A stretch of DNA of 15,737 nucleotides from Chloroflexaceae bacterium (GTDB taxonomy: Bacteria > Chloroflexota > Chloroflexia > Chloroflexales > Chloroflexaceae). The DNA lies in NCBI GenBank assembly GCA_026417815.1, contig JAOACN010000398.1, positions 1 to 15,737 of the forward strand. The letters are read 5' to 3'. A program made the translations under genes and the position numbers. How positions within the stretch are numbered: position 1 is the first letter of the stretch; each line of letters starts with the position of its first letter. Under the pieces are notes generated by a model. It did not search any database. It saw only the letters and a list, made by a program, of their open reading frames with translations, and was not told where the DNA came from. This document shows positions 1 to 7,274 of the stretch, piece after piece.

Positions 1-184
1 GGTGCAGGGTTTTCCGGCCCATCCTCGCGTCACCTTCGCCTCTCCACCTATGGTGGAGAGGGGGGCAGGGGGGAGTTCTCAGGTGTAGGGTTCTCCGGGA
101 TACGCTCGCGTCGCATTCGCCATCTGGGGCAGTAGGACGACCAGTTCCCCCCTCTCCCGCGAGCGGGAGAGGGGGGCAGGGGGG
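1..184. repeat. Two degenerate direct repeat units, each ending in a hairpin and a G-rich tail
   Basis: Two related units lie head to tail. Unit 1 starts at or before base 1 and unit 2 starts near 78. Both begin with a GGTGYAGGGTTYTCCGG head, continue with a CGCGTC..TTCGCC stretch, and end in a hairpin followed by GGGGGCAGGGGGG. The first hairpin is CTCTCCACC (40-48) with its complement at 52-60, loop TAT. The second is a 14-base arm at 147-160 matching 163-176. The arms differ in sequence while the layout is kept. The array may extend left of the window. No coding capacity is convincing here. Confidence 0.75.
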
Positions 185-185
185 T

Positions 186-330
186 GAGGATCGTAAGCGC
201 ATTGGAATGCCGAAAACCGCTGCTCGCTCAAAAAACCCTACACCTGAGAAGCAGGGGGGAGAGGATCGCAAGCGCATTGGAATGCCGAAAACCCCTTCTC
301 GCTCAAAAAACCTTACACCTGAGAGGAGGG
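186..330. repeat. Tandem direct repeat, period 75 bases, two copies
   Basis: Copy 1 is 186-260 and copy 2 starts at 261 with the same GAGGATCG...AAGCGCATTGG opening. Over the first 64 or so bases I count four differences. Each copy ends with AACCYTACACCTGAG (234-248 and 309-323). The first of these is the exact reverse complement of CTCAGGTGTAGGGTT at 78-92 in the neighbouring repeat unit, so the two repeat blocks face each other. Short open frames across this block only reflect the repetition. Confidence 0.85.
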
Positions 331-355
331 GCAGGGAGGGCGAAACCCTCCCTGC
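331..355 (-). terminator. Hairpin downstream of the P450 gene
   Basis: A perfect 10-base stem, GCAGGGAGGG (331-340) with CCCTCCCTGC (346-355), has a CGAAA loop. It lies about 27 bases past the P450 stop codon on the minus strand. There is no clear U-run, so if it terminates transcription it is not a textbook intrinsic terminator. It belongs to the GAGGG-core hairpin family that recurs across the window. Confidence 0.55.
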
Positions 356-381
356 CGCGGCTTGCATTGGGAGGCCGCTGG

Positions 382-1812
382 CTACACCGCCACCACGCCA
401 TGGGGCAGATCGATCACCCTGGCGACGCTGCCGCGCACCGGCGCGCACCCGAACTGCCGATCCTGCGCGTGTACCCGCATCGGCAGGCCCCCCCGCACCC
501 GCAGGGTCAGCCGCAACTCCGGGTCCACCCGCGCACCCTCCAGGAGCGCCAGGCGGAAGCGCTGGATAATCATCGCCAGGGCCAGTTTGATCTCCATCAG
601 GGCAAAGGTCGTGCCGATGCACATGCGCGGTCCCGCGCCGAAGGGCAGGTAGGCGTATAGGGAGGGTTCCAGCCCTTCCCAGCGTTCCGGCTTGAATGCC
701 TGCGGCGCCGTGAACAGCTCTGGCATGCGGTGCGTAATGAACGGGCTGAGGAAGATGGTCGTGTTTGCCGGCAACTCATAACATCCAAGCTGAAAGGGCT
801 CTGTGCTGACGCGCACCAGCACGCTCGCCGGGGGCATCAGCCGCAGGCTCTCCTTCACCACCCGGTCGAGCAGCGGCAGATGCCCGAGCTGCTCCACCGT
901 GGGCGCGTCGCCGCGCAGCACGCCCGTAAGTTCGTCGTGCAGGTCGGCAAGAACATCGGGGTGCTGGTCGAGCAGGAAGAGCGTCCAGGTCAGCGCGTTT
1001 GAACTGGTCTCGTGGCCCGCGGCGAAGAGGGTGTATGTCTGGCCGACCAGTTCATCGTCGGTGAGCATCTGGCCGTCTTCATCACGGGCGGCGATCAGCG
1101 TGGCCAGCACGTCGTTGTGCGCGTCGCCGAGGGCGCGGCGCTGGGCGATCAGGGCGCGCACATAGACCTCGATGCGTTCGGCCAGGCGCGCCAGCCGGTA
1201 GGCGCCCGTGCCCGGCAGGTTGGGTGGCAGCAGCATTTCCAGCGGCGAGAAGCTGATCTCCAGCGATTGCCTGAACAGCTCGCCAAGGGTGCGCGCCTCG
1301 GGCGTGGCATCCAGACTGAAGAGGGTCTTCATCGCTATCCCCAGGGTCAGCATCTGCATCTCCTGGGCGATGTCGCGCTGCTCACCCGGCTGCCAGCGGC
1401 TCAACACCTGGTCAATCAGCTCGACCATGGTGTCGCGGTAACCATTGACCTGCTGGCGGTGGAAGGACGGCATCATCAGCCGGCGTTGCTGGCGGTGCTT
1501 CTCGCCGTTCATCGCCAGCAAGCCGTTGCTGACCCGCGCCACTGCCGAGTCGCGGGGCATGGGTCGCCGGCCGCCCAGATTGGTCCAGAAACGGTGCCCA
1601 TCCGAAAAGATCAGCCGGTTATGTTCGGGTCCGAAGGCCAGCAGCATCACCGGCTCCGTCCGCGACAGGCCGACGATCGAGCCGTAGCGCTGGTAGGCGC
1701 GCATCAGAAAGCCAATGGGATCACTGCCAAAGGGGATCAGCGTCCCGCGCCAGCCCAGAACCGGGTCGGGACGGGGGCCAGGAATGAAGACCGGTGCGAC
1801 CGAGAACTGCAT
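382..1812 (-). CDS. Cytochrome P450 monooxygenase
   Basis: A heme-thiolate monooxygenase that would insert oxygen into an organic substrate using electrons from a separate redox partner. The 476-residue protein shows the I-helix oxygen-activation motif AGHETSS (about 265-271), the K-helix ExxR (E321, R324), PERW (about 375-378), and the heme loop FGAGPRMCIG (391-400) with proximal Cys398. A C-helix segment, HRQQRRLMMPSF, is near residue 106. Length is normal for a stand-alone bacterial P450, and no reductase or ferredoxin domain is fused. I chose ATG at 1812 because GGAGAGG lies 9 bases upstream. An in-frame ATG at 1875 would add 21 residues but has no ribosome site. About 28 residues follow the usual GGLPMRV end. 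The subfamily and substrate cannot be told from sequence. No ferredoxin or reductase gene is nearby. Confidence 0.95.
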   Translation of the reverse strand: MQFSVAPVFIPGPRPDPVLGWRGTLIPFGSDPIGFLMRAYQRYGSIVGLSRTEPVMLLAFGPEHNRLIFSDGHRFWTNLGGRRPMPRDSAVARVSNGLLAMNGEKHRQQRRLMMPSFHRQQVNGYRDTMVELIDQVLSRWQPGEQRDIAQEMQMLTLGIAMKTLFSLDATPEARTLGELFRQSLEISFSPLEMLLPPNLPGTGAYRLARLAERIEVYVRALIAQRRALGDAHNDVLATLIAARDEDGQMLTDDELVGQTYTLFAAGHETSSNALTWTLFLLDQHPDVLADLHDELTGVLRGDAPTVEQLGHLPLLDRVVKESLRLMPPASVLVRVSTEPFQLGCYELPANTTIFLSPFITHRMPELFTAPQAFKPERWEGLEPSLYAYLPFGAGPRMCIGTTFALMEIKLALAMIIQRFRLALLEGARVDPELRLTLRVRGGLPMRVHAQDRQFGCAPVRGSVARVIDLPHGVVAV

Positions 1813-2029
1813 AGGGGCAAACCTCTCCAGGGCGCCTGCGCGCCGTGGGCCGGGTGTCAGCCGGCTTCTGGTCATCGGTTGGTGGTGAAGGCGATGCTCT
1901 CTAGTATCCTACCCCAGAATCGGTCCCCCCTGCGGGGCAAAACCGCGCCAATTCTCGTGAGGGCCGAGGTTCCTCCCGGCGGGCAGGCGCCCGGAGAAGC
2001 CTGCCGGGGAGAACTGCGCCCGTCCGTGC

Positions 2030-2078
2030 CCTTCCATCGGGCGGGAGCATGGGGAAACCCGGTTTCCCCGTACCCTTC
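2030..2078. repeat. REP-like palindromic repeat, copy 1
   Basis: A CCTTCCA box (2030-2036) is followed by a palindrome, ATGGGGAAA (2049-2057) pairing with TTTCCCCGT (2063-2071) around CCCGG. It aligns without gaps to 9655-9703. About 39 of 49 positions match, and the differences I counted are all transitions. Confidence 0.75.
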
Positions 2079-2122
2079 GGCGGGGGTGGCGGGGGCCGCA
2101 GTTCCCTGCACGCTATCTCTTT

Positions 2123-2143
2123 CGGAGGGGCGAAGCCCTTCCG
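2123..2143 (-). terminator. Hairpin just after the UbiB-like kinase stop codon
   Basis: CGGAGGGGC (2123-2131) pairs with GCCCTTCCG (2135-2143) with a GAA loop and one G-T pair. It starts nine bases past the stop codon at 2152-2154 on the minus strand, a position that suits transcript end or 3' protection. No U-run follows. The plus-strand sequence closely matches the minus-strand copy inside the membrane-protein gene at 8768-8794. Confidence 0.5.
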
Positions 2144-2151
2144 AGCCTCTC

Positions 2152-3828
2152 CTAATCGTGAACCCAGAGCACCGCCACCAGCAACGCCAGGCCGGTGACC
2201 ACGGTGCCTATGGCCACGAGTATCAGCAGGGTCATTGGCACCGGACCGGACCAGCCGCCCACGCCCGCGGCGATCGCCAGTATCGCCAGGGTCAGCATCA
2301 AGGCCGCCAGCACCAGCGCGATGGCGACACGGTTCGCCGCGCCGATCAGCGCCCCCGCGACCCGTCGCAGTTCGTGCTCTTCGGTGCGCACGCGCAGGAC
2401 ACCGTCGTTGAGTTGCTGGAGCACGTCGCTCAGTTGGTGCGGCAACTCTACCGCCACCTCGCCCAATGACTGCCCTTCGTGTAGCACCTGCGCCCCCACC
2501 GCGCCCGGTCCCATCTGCTCGGCGAGGGCCCGGCGCACATAGGGTCGCGCGATCGCGAACACATCGAGGGTGGGATCGAGTTGCAATCCGACCCCTTCCA
2601 TAATCACCAGTGTTTTGAGCAGGATCGCCAGTTGTCCGGGCAGGCGGATGTTGTGCCGCCGGAACAGCACCAGCAGGTCGTTGATCGTATCGCGTGCCGA
2701 GATGTCGCGCAGCGAGCGATCGACGAAGCCTTCGTTGAAGTGTTCCAGGTCGCGACGCAACTGGGGCGTGATGTCCCGCCGCGACACCAGGTTCAGCCGT
2801 TCCATGGCCCGCAGCGCGCCGCTGGTATCGTGGTTGACCAGCGCGGCGAGGAGGAGCAGCAGGCTCTGGGTGGTCTGGCGATCCAGGCTGCCCACCTGGC
2901 CGAAGTCCACCACGCCGAGCACGCCGCCGTCCATCACGAAAAAATTGCCGGGGTGGGGGTCGCTGTGGAAGAAACCGAAGCTAAACACCTCGCGCAGGAT
3001 CAGATCCGTGCAATTGCGGGCCAGGCGGCTGCGATCCACACCGGCGCGTCGCAGACCGGCTTCGTCGGTCAGTTTCACCCCGTACAGGCGTTCGGTGGTC
3101 AGCACGCGGGTATCGGTCAGTTCCCAGTAGACGATGGGAATGTGTACCGTGGGCGTGTCGGCGAAGAGCGCGCGGAAGCGATCGGCGTTGCGACCCTCGC
3201 GCTTGTAATCCAACTCGGCCCGGAGCATCGCCGAGAACTCCCAGGCCAGTTCCGTCAGGTTGTACTCCTGCCCAAAGGGCAGTCGTTCCTGGGCCAGTGC
3301 GGCCAGGTCGGCCAGAATGGCCAGATCGGTGTTGATGCGCGTTTCGATGTCGGGCCGTTGCACCTTGACCGCCACATCGGCGCCGCTGTGCAGGCGCGCG
3401 GCGTGCACCTGCCCGAGCGAGGCGGCGGCCAGGGGCTCCGGGTCGAAACTGGCGAAGAGCGCCTCGATCGGCTGGCCAAAGGTCTGCTCGATCAGCGCCA
3501 CCGCCTGTTCGCCTGGATAGGGTGGCACGGTGTCCTGGAGTTTCTCCAGTTCGCTGATGAACTCCGGGGGCAGCAGATCGGGGCGCGTGCTCAGGGCCTG
3601 CCCGAGCTTCACGAAGGTGGGGCCAAGGGCGATCAACGCCTCGCGGAGGCGAGCGGCGGTCCCCAGGGGCGCGGGCGGCGGCACCCGCAGGATCACTCGC
3701 TTCGGCAGGGAAAGCAGCGAGACCAGGCCCAGCTGCTCGACCAGATAGCCGAAGCCGTGGCCGACCAGCACGTGGGCGATCTCGCGGTAGCGGCCAAGGT
3801 AGCGTGCCTGGCGAACGAGGGGCCACAT
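2152..3828 (-). CDS. ABC1/UbiB-family atypical kinase, membrane-anchored
   Basis: A protein-kinase-like ATPase of the ABC1 (AarF/UbiB/COQ8) family. Known members support isoprenoid quinone synthesis or lipid homeostasis at the membrane. The 558-residue protein has the family KxGQ motif (K74-Q77, followed by ALSTRPD), the Ala-rich nucleotide loop AAASLGQ (134-140), the VAVK lysine (K155), a glutamate in AELDYKREG (E205), the catalytic loop HSDPHPGN (288-295) and the metal-binding DFG (308-310). Two hydrophobic helices at about 504-523 and 531-554 anchor the C-terminus. ATG at 3828 follows the dgkA stop codon after a single base, so translation is probably coupled to dgkA. I see no strong ribosome site of its own. 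The exact substrate is unknown. In a bacterium of this kind menaquinone is a more likely link than ubiquinone, which is an inference. Confidence 0.93.
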   Translation of the reverse strand: MWPLVRQARYLGRYREIAHVLVGHGFGYLVEQLGLVSLLSLPKRVILRVPPPAPLGTAARLREALIALGPTFVKLGQALSTRPDLLPPEFISELEKLQDTVPPYPGEQAVALIEQTFGQPIEALFASFDPEPLAAASLGQVHAARLHSGADVAVKVQRPDIETRINTDLAILADLAALAQERLPFGQEYNLTELAWEFSAMLRAELDYKREGRNADRFRALFADTPTVHIPIVYWELTDTRVLTTERLYGVKLTDEAGLRRAGVDRSRLARNCTDLILREVFSFGFFHSDPHPGNFFVMDGGVLGVVDFGQVGSLDRQTTQSLLLLLAALVNHDTSGALRAMERLNLVSRRDITPQLRRDLEHFNEGFVDRSLRDISARDTINDLLVLFRRHNIRLPGQLAILLKTLVIMEGVGLQLDPTLDVFAIARPYVRRALAEQMGPGAVGAQVLHEGQSLGEVAVELPHQLSDVLQQLNDGVLRVRTEEHELRRVAGALIGAANRVAIALVLAALMLTLAILAIAAGVGGWSGPVPMTLLILVAIGTVVTGLALLVAVLWVHD

Positions 3829-3829
3829 C

Positions 3830-4261
3830 TCAGGAACCCGACAGCCTGAACAGGAGCGGCAGGAGGTGGGGCAGGAAAATGAAACAGCCGACCACCACCG
3901 AGGCGATGGCGCAGATCAGCACCGTTCCCGCAGCGACGTCTTTGGCGATTTTGGCCAGCGGATGGCGCGCGCTTGTCGCCAGGTCCACCGTTGCCTCAAT
4001 CGCCGTGTTCACCCCCTCCGCCGCCAGCACGAGGGTGATGGTAATCACCAGCGCCAGCCACTCGCAGCGTTCGATGCCCAGCACCACTCCCAGAGCCACG
4101 GCGCACGCGCCGGCCAGACAGTGGATCTGCGCGTTACGCTGGGTACGCAGCAAATGGCCCATTCCTGCAAAGGCGTAACGAAAAGCGGCGATCAGCGGCC
4201 CTATCCGCCGATCTACCGCTCGCTGCGGCTGATCGCCCTGGCTGTCAGCATCGCGCCCCAT
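3830..4261 (-). CDS. dgkA: Diacylglycerol/undecaprenol kinase, Gram-positive DgkA type
   Basis: A small integral membrane kinase that phosphorylates undecaprenol or diacylglycerol with ATP, returning lipid carrier to cell-wall synthesis. The 143-residue protein has the family signature EGVNTAIEATVDL (82-94, with E82, N85, E89 and D93) followed by HPLAKIAKDVAAG (100-112). Three hydrophobic helices lie near 47-62, 67-82 and 110-130. I chose ATG at 4261. The frame is open to 4372, but the extra residues come from a hairpin (4325-4349) and have no family likeness. No Shine-Dalgarno sequence precedes 4261. Instead a perfect TATAAT lies six bases upstream, which suggests a leaderless mRNA. The stop codon is one base from the ATG of the downstream UbiB-like kinase, so the two form an operon. 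Confidence 0.92.
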   Translation of the reverse strand: MGRDADSQGDQPQRAVDRRIGPLIAAFRYAFAGMGHLLRTQRNAQIHCLAGACAVALGVVLGIERCEWLALVITITLVLAAEGVNTAIEATVDLATSARHPLAKIAKDVAAGTVLICAIASVVVGCFIFLPHLLPLLFRLSGS

Positions 4262-4267
4262 ACCCCG

Positions 4268-4273
4268 ATTATA
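4268..4273 (-). promoter_or_regulatory. Candidate -10 box (TATAAT) for dgkA, possibly leaderless
   Basis: The minus strand reads TATAAT at 4273-4268, then CGGGG and a base before the ATG at 4261. Transcription would start at or within a base or two of the start codon. No convincing -35 box is present at the usual spacing. Confidence 0.5.
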
Positions 4274-4324
4274 CACCACGCCGCGGGGGATGGTCCGGGA
4301 AGTCGGCAACCTTATGGGGGAGGG

Positions 4325-4349
4325 TCTGGGAGGGTGCAACCCTCCCAGA
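4325..4349. repeat. GAGGG-core hairpin upstream of dgkA
   Basis: TCTGGGAGGG (4325-4334) pairs with CCCTCCCAGA (4340-4349) around TGCAA. The 10-base stem is perfect. It lies between the 174-base element and the dgkA promoter, so it may mark the end of transcripts from the right-hand operon or simply be another copy of the dispersed hairpin. Confidence 0.6.
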
Positions 4350-4388
4350 ACATAACCAGATAACCGGGTCATCCGACCGGGCCCTTAC

Positions 4389-4562
4389 CTCTACTTTGTC
4401 ACTTGCCGCAGTTTCCGCTGCGAGGGGGTGCGGAGGGGCTACACCCCTCCGCACTTTCCTCTCCCTGGTGCAGCGCGGCTTCGCCACGCCGCACCAGGAA
4501 GAGAGGATCTTCGGGGGACGCAGGCCCCCGCAACCAGCCAGGGGCAAAGTGACAAAGGAGAG
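4389..4562. repeat. 174-base element with 16-base terminal inverted repeats and four internal hairpins
   Basis: The left end CTCTACTTTGTCACTT (4389-4404) and the right end AAGTGACAAAGGAGAG (4547-4562) pair at 15 of 16 positions, and three further pairs (GCC/GGC) continue inward past a one-base bulge. Inside are four hairpins. A: CGCAG/CTGCG, 4407-4422. B: GTGCGGAGGGG with CCCCTCCGCAC, 4428-4454. C: a long imperfect stem, 4457-4507, including CCTGGTGC/GCACCAGG. D: CGGGGG/CCCCCG, 4512-4530. TTA occurs just outside both ends (4385-4387 and 4563-4565), separated on the left by one base. The element fills the gap between the Ig/SH3b gene stop codon and the dgkA leader. It has no open reading frame of its own. 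It could be a MITE-like insertion or a structured 3' RNA. Confidence 0.75.
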
Positions 4563-5819
4563 TTAATCGGGTTGCAACACCAGGTTCTCGCCTGCCACCC
4601 AGCCCTTCTGCCCCCCCACGGTCGTGACCCGCCACCAGGTGAAGCCATCAGCGGATTGCGGGCCTTCGTCCACCATCATTTCCGTGCCAATCGGCAGGCG
4701 GGCGATGATGTTGTCGGGGCTGATGGCCGGCGCCGAGCGCATGCGCAGGTTGAGTCCACCGGCGCGGGTGACCCAGGCGCGGCAGCCGACGGCGATTTCG
4801 GTGCAGGCTGGCCCGACCTGAACGGCCTCGCCGATGGTCACCCGTACCGGGCGCGTGAGGATCTGATCGGTCCCCTTGACGCGCGCGCTGATCGCTGCCG
4901 TCCCCTGCGCCAGCGGCACTTCTACGTTCCACGTGCCATCCTGGCCCACCGTCACCTCGCCGAGCACCAGATCGCCATTGAGGATCTCCAGCACCGTGCC
5001 GGGCTTGCCCTTGCCACTGATCACGGTCGGCCCGGGCTGTAGCACCGCGCCCTCCGTGGGCGCGTCCACGCTGACGCCGAGGCCCCCCGTGGCGTTCACC
5101 TCGACCGGCGCGCTTGCGGCTACCGGGTTGCCGCTGGCGTCCAGCGCCTCGACAATGATCGGCTGTTTGCCCGCGCCGAGGATCGTCTCCAGCTCCCAGC
5201 GCCCATCGGGGCCAACCACGGTCGTCCCCAGGTTCGTGCCGCCCGCCCGGACCCGCACCTTTGTGCCGGGCGTGCCCGTGCCGCTCAGGGTGATCGGGCC
5301 GCTCTCCACCTCGCCAGCGGGCGCGTTGAAGGTGGGCGCCGCCAGGGCCTCACCGACGGCCAGCTTCACCGCCTCGCCCGTGGCGACGACCTGGCCGCCA
5401 GCGTCCACGGCGCGGGCCACCAGCTCGGCCTCGCCCGCCGCCAGGGTGGTATCCAGGCGCCAGTTGCCATCGGCGCCGACCACCGCCGTGCCGACCGGCG
5501 CGCCGTTTACGAGCACCTCGACTGTCGAGCCGGGTGTGCCCGTGCCGCGCACAGTGTAGGGGCCGGCGACCACCGCCTCGCGGGTGCTGAGGATCGCCGG
5601 GGCCGCCAGGGCTCCGAGCGTGGGCAGGGGTGTGCTTACCACCACCGGTACCGGGGTGGTCGCAACTGCCGGCGCGCCCGCCTCGGGTTGGGCCGATACC
5701 CCGGGGCGCAGGAGGGCCAGGGCGAGCAACCCGGTGATCCCCAGCTTGACCCAGTCCCGCCCCTGCCAGCGACGCTCGTCGGGGATCTCGGTGACGGTTG
5801 TTGTCGTCGTCTGCTGCAT
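4563..5819 (-). CDS. Membrane-anchored protein with three Ig-like repeats and a C-terminal SH3b domain
   Basis: An exported envelope protein of 418 residues. A short N-terminal segment with basic and acidic residues precedes one hydrophobic helix (about 25-43), which would place the rest outside the membrane. A Pro/Thr/Val-rich linker leads to three bacterial Ig-like repeats at about 74-155, 161-241 and 249-328. Each shows the pattern GxGxPGxxVxV...GxxxGxxxVGxDGxW. The last part (about 350-416; GGLNLRMRSAP ... WWRVTTVGGQKGWV) is a bacterial SH3 domain, a module that often binds peptidoglycan. ATG at 5819 has GGGGAGG five bases upstream and overlaps the stop codon of the preceding gene by one base, so the pair is co-translated. 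No catalytic domain is visible. A structural or wall-binding role is inferred. Confidence 0.88.
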   Translation of the reverse strand: MQQTTTTTVTEIPDERRWQGRDWVKLGITGLLALALLRPGVSAQPEAGAPAVATTPVPVVVSTPLPTLGALAAPAILSTREAVVAGPYTVRGTGTPGSTVEVLVNGAPVGTAVVGADGNWRLDTTLAAGEAELVARAVDAGGQVVATGEAVKLAVGEALAAPTFNAPAGEVESGPITLSGTGTPGTKVRVRAGGTNLGTTVVGPDGRWELETILGAGKQPIIVEALDASGNPVAASAPVEVNATGGLGVSVDAPTEGAVLQPGPTVISGKGKPGTVLEILNGDLVLGEVTVGQDGTWNVEVPLAQGTAAISARVKGTDQILTRPVRVTIGEAVQVGPACTEIAVGCRAWVTRAGGLNLRMRSAPAISPDNIIARLPIGTEMMVDEGPQSADGFTWWRVTTVGGQKGWVAGENLVLQPD

Positions 5820-6742
5820 CAGTACCTCCCCTTGCGATACGTGCCATCACGCACCTGCTGGGCGAGGACCTTTGCCTCGGCGATCCATGCCGCAATATCC
5901 ACGTTCTGCCAGGCTTCAGGCTTGATAATCGCGCGGATCTGGGCCTCGGTCATACTGGCCAGTTGCTCGAAACTGGTCACGCCCGCGTTCAGCAGCCGCT
6001 GCTCGTAGACCGGGCCAATGCCATTGATGTCAATCAGCGGATCGCGGCTGGGCAGGCGGGCCATCTGGCGCGCCTGCTCGCGCCACGACTCGATATCCAG
6101 CTCGAACGTGGTATCGGGATCCACGATCGCGCGCAGCCGGTCCGGGTGCGTAGCCGCGACCTGCTCGAAGGTGACGATTCCGGCCGCATACAGCCGATCC
6201 TGGTAGACCGGGCCGATCCCTTTGATGTCAATCAACGGATCGCCCTTACTGCCGGCGAAGCGCCCCAGGGCCAGGCGCGTGGCCGCCAGTTCATCGTGGA
6301 GCGCCAGATTGTACTCGCGCAGCGCGGCGACCTCGCTGGTCTCGTCGGCGGCGCCTACCTGCTTTGCCACCAGCGTCTGGCCCTGAGTGCTGGCTGGAGC
6401 GCCAGGAGCGGCCTGTAGCGCGGCCAGTTCGGCGCGAAGCTGATCATTTTCCTCGCTCAACGCCGCAACGCGGGCGCGCAGGCCACCCAGTTCGTCCTGC
6501 ACCGTCTGGAGCGTGCTCTGTGCCGTCTTCAGATCGCTTTCCAACGCTGCCCGCCGATCGCCACAGGCGCGCAGATCGGCTGCCAGCCTGTCGCGTTCGC
6601 CGCGCAAGGCGCTTACCTGGGTCTCAACGTCCACCGCTACCACCTGGCGGCGACGACGGAACCAGATCCAGTCCCAGATCCACTCAGCGACAAAACCGAT
6701 CAGCACACCCAGCGTCAACCACCACAGATAGATCAGATTCAT
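5819..6742 (-). CDS. Membrane-anchored coiled-coil protein with two helix-hairpin-helix modules
   Basis: A 307-residue protein with one N-terminal membrane helix (about 4-22, Trp-rich), followed directly by RRRR (29-32). By the positive-inside rule this puts the C-terminal part in the cytoplasm. A coiled coil runs from about 40 to 112, followed by a short Ala/Pro/Gln linker. Two helix-hairpin-helix repeats follow, at about 168-230 and 234-297. They share the cores DPLIDIKGIGPVYQDRL and DPLIDINGIGPVYEQRL. Such modules (HhH/DUF4332-like) often bind DNA backbone or proteins. ATG at 6742 is preceded by GGGAGAAGG with suitable spacing. It is the first gene of a two-gene operon with the Ig/SH3b protein. 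No enzymatic motif is seen. The family's function is not established to my knowledge. Confidence 0.85.
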   Translation of the reverse strand: MNLIYLWWLTLGVLIGFVAEWIWDWIWFRRRRQVVAVDVETQVSALRGERDRLAADLRACGDRRAALESDLKTAQSTLQTVQDELGGLRARVAALSEENDQLRAELAALQAAPGAPASTQGQTLVAKQVGAADETSEVAALREYNLALHDELAATRLALGRFAGSKGDPLIDIKGIGPVYQDRLYAAGIVTFEQVAATHPDRLRAIVDPDTTFELDIESWREQARQMARLPSRDPLIDINGIGPVYEQRLLNAGVTSFEQLASMTEAQIRAIIKPEAWQNVDIAAWIAEAKVLAQQVRDGTYRKGRY

Positions 6743-6898
6743 CGAACCTTCTCCCGCACATTGACGTGGTTCATACCCACGTTACCGTTAGAGGGAACGG
6801 AGGGCAGAGACTCCCCACAACCCTCGTTCCGCTGGCGGTGGCCGCATCTTCCTGGCCACACCAGGCATGTGTCCGCCGCGGGTGAAACGAGAAGGATA

Positions 6899-6919
6899 GC
6901 GGAGGGCATAGCCCTCCGC
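6899..6919. repeat. GAGGG-core hairpin with ACCTCCCC tail
   Basis: GCGGAGGGC (6899-6907) pairs with GCCCTCCGC (6911-6919) around ATA, and is followed by ACCTCCCC. The same layout, including the tail, is seen at 13195-13224 and, on the minus strand, at 8794-8763. Confidence 0.65.
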
Positions 6920-7201
6920 ACCTCCCCTGGACGGTACCGCGCACGGCCGCGCAACGAACCCATGTCCAGGGGCAGAAGGCCGGCACGCCAATCGTGAACG
7001 CCACTGAGAACATGTGCGCAGCGCGATCCAGATTTACACTACTACGGCTACCAGTGCGATGGCCTACCCAATTGGCTAGTTCCAGACACGCCTCCCGGCC
7101 ATGCCTGCCCGGGGCAGGGGAAATTCCCCATCGGGCGGTCACGCCGCCCCGGCCCCCGCGTTTCGCTGGCCCCCCGAACCGGCGCAACCGCAGGGATCGG
7201 C

Positions 7202-7207
7202 TATAAT
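7202..7207 (+). promoter_or_regulatory. Candidate -10 box for the histidine phosphatase gene
   Basis: A perfect TATAAT lies 80 bases upstream of the ATG at 7288, giving a predicted leader of about 75 bases. No good -35 hexamer is found at 16-18 bases, so the call rests on the -10 alone. Confidence 0.4.
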
Positions 7208-7274
7208 GGCGGATTGGAACGGCTCGGAGCCGTAGGGCGCGCCCCGTGCCCCGGTGGCTGCCGCACGCTCAACA

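Larger units (their letters stand above)
1813..2151. other. Intergenic region between the UbiB-like kinase and the P450 gene
   Basis: This 339-base stretch holds the P450 leader (minus strand, right next to 1812), one REP-like palindrome (2030-2078) and one GAGGGG-core hairpin (2123-2143). The only open frame of note (1872-2111, minus) reads through the palindrome and has no ribosome site, so I do not call it a gene. No strong -10/-35 pair for the P450 was seen. GATACT on the minus strand near 1905-1910 is a weak candidate. Confidence 0.6.

Noticed and set aside
1..330. CRISPR array
   Set aside because: Only two units of each type occur, unit length is 75 bases or more, the units are contiguous rather than separated by unique spacers, and no cas gene is in the window.
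184..660. Plus-strand frame with an internally repeated peptide at the left edge
   Set aside because: The peptide repetition is only the 75-base DNA repeat in one frame, and the rest is antisense to the P450.
1872..2111. Small minus-strand frame of 79 codons upstream of the P450 gene
   Set aside because: It consists largely of the REP-like repeat read as protein (GETGFPHAPARWKG; the same pattern appears in the frame at 9623-9808). It has no ribosome site.
1012..2469. Plus-strand open frame of 485 codons
   Set aside because: It is antisense to the P450 and the kinase and runs through the intergenic palindromes between them.
2581..3849. Plus-strand open frame of 422 codons
   Set aside because: It is antisense to the ABC1/UbiB-like kinase, whose motifs are unambiguous. 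Its Gln/His/Val-rich composition is typical of a reverse-frame shadow.
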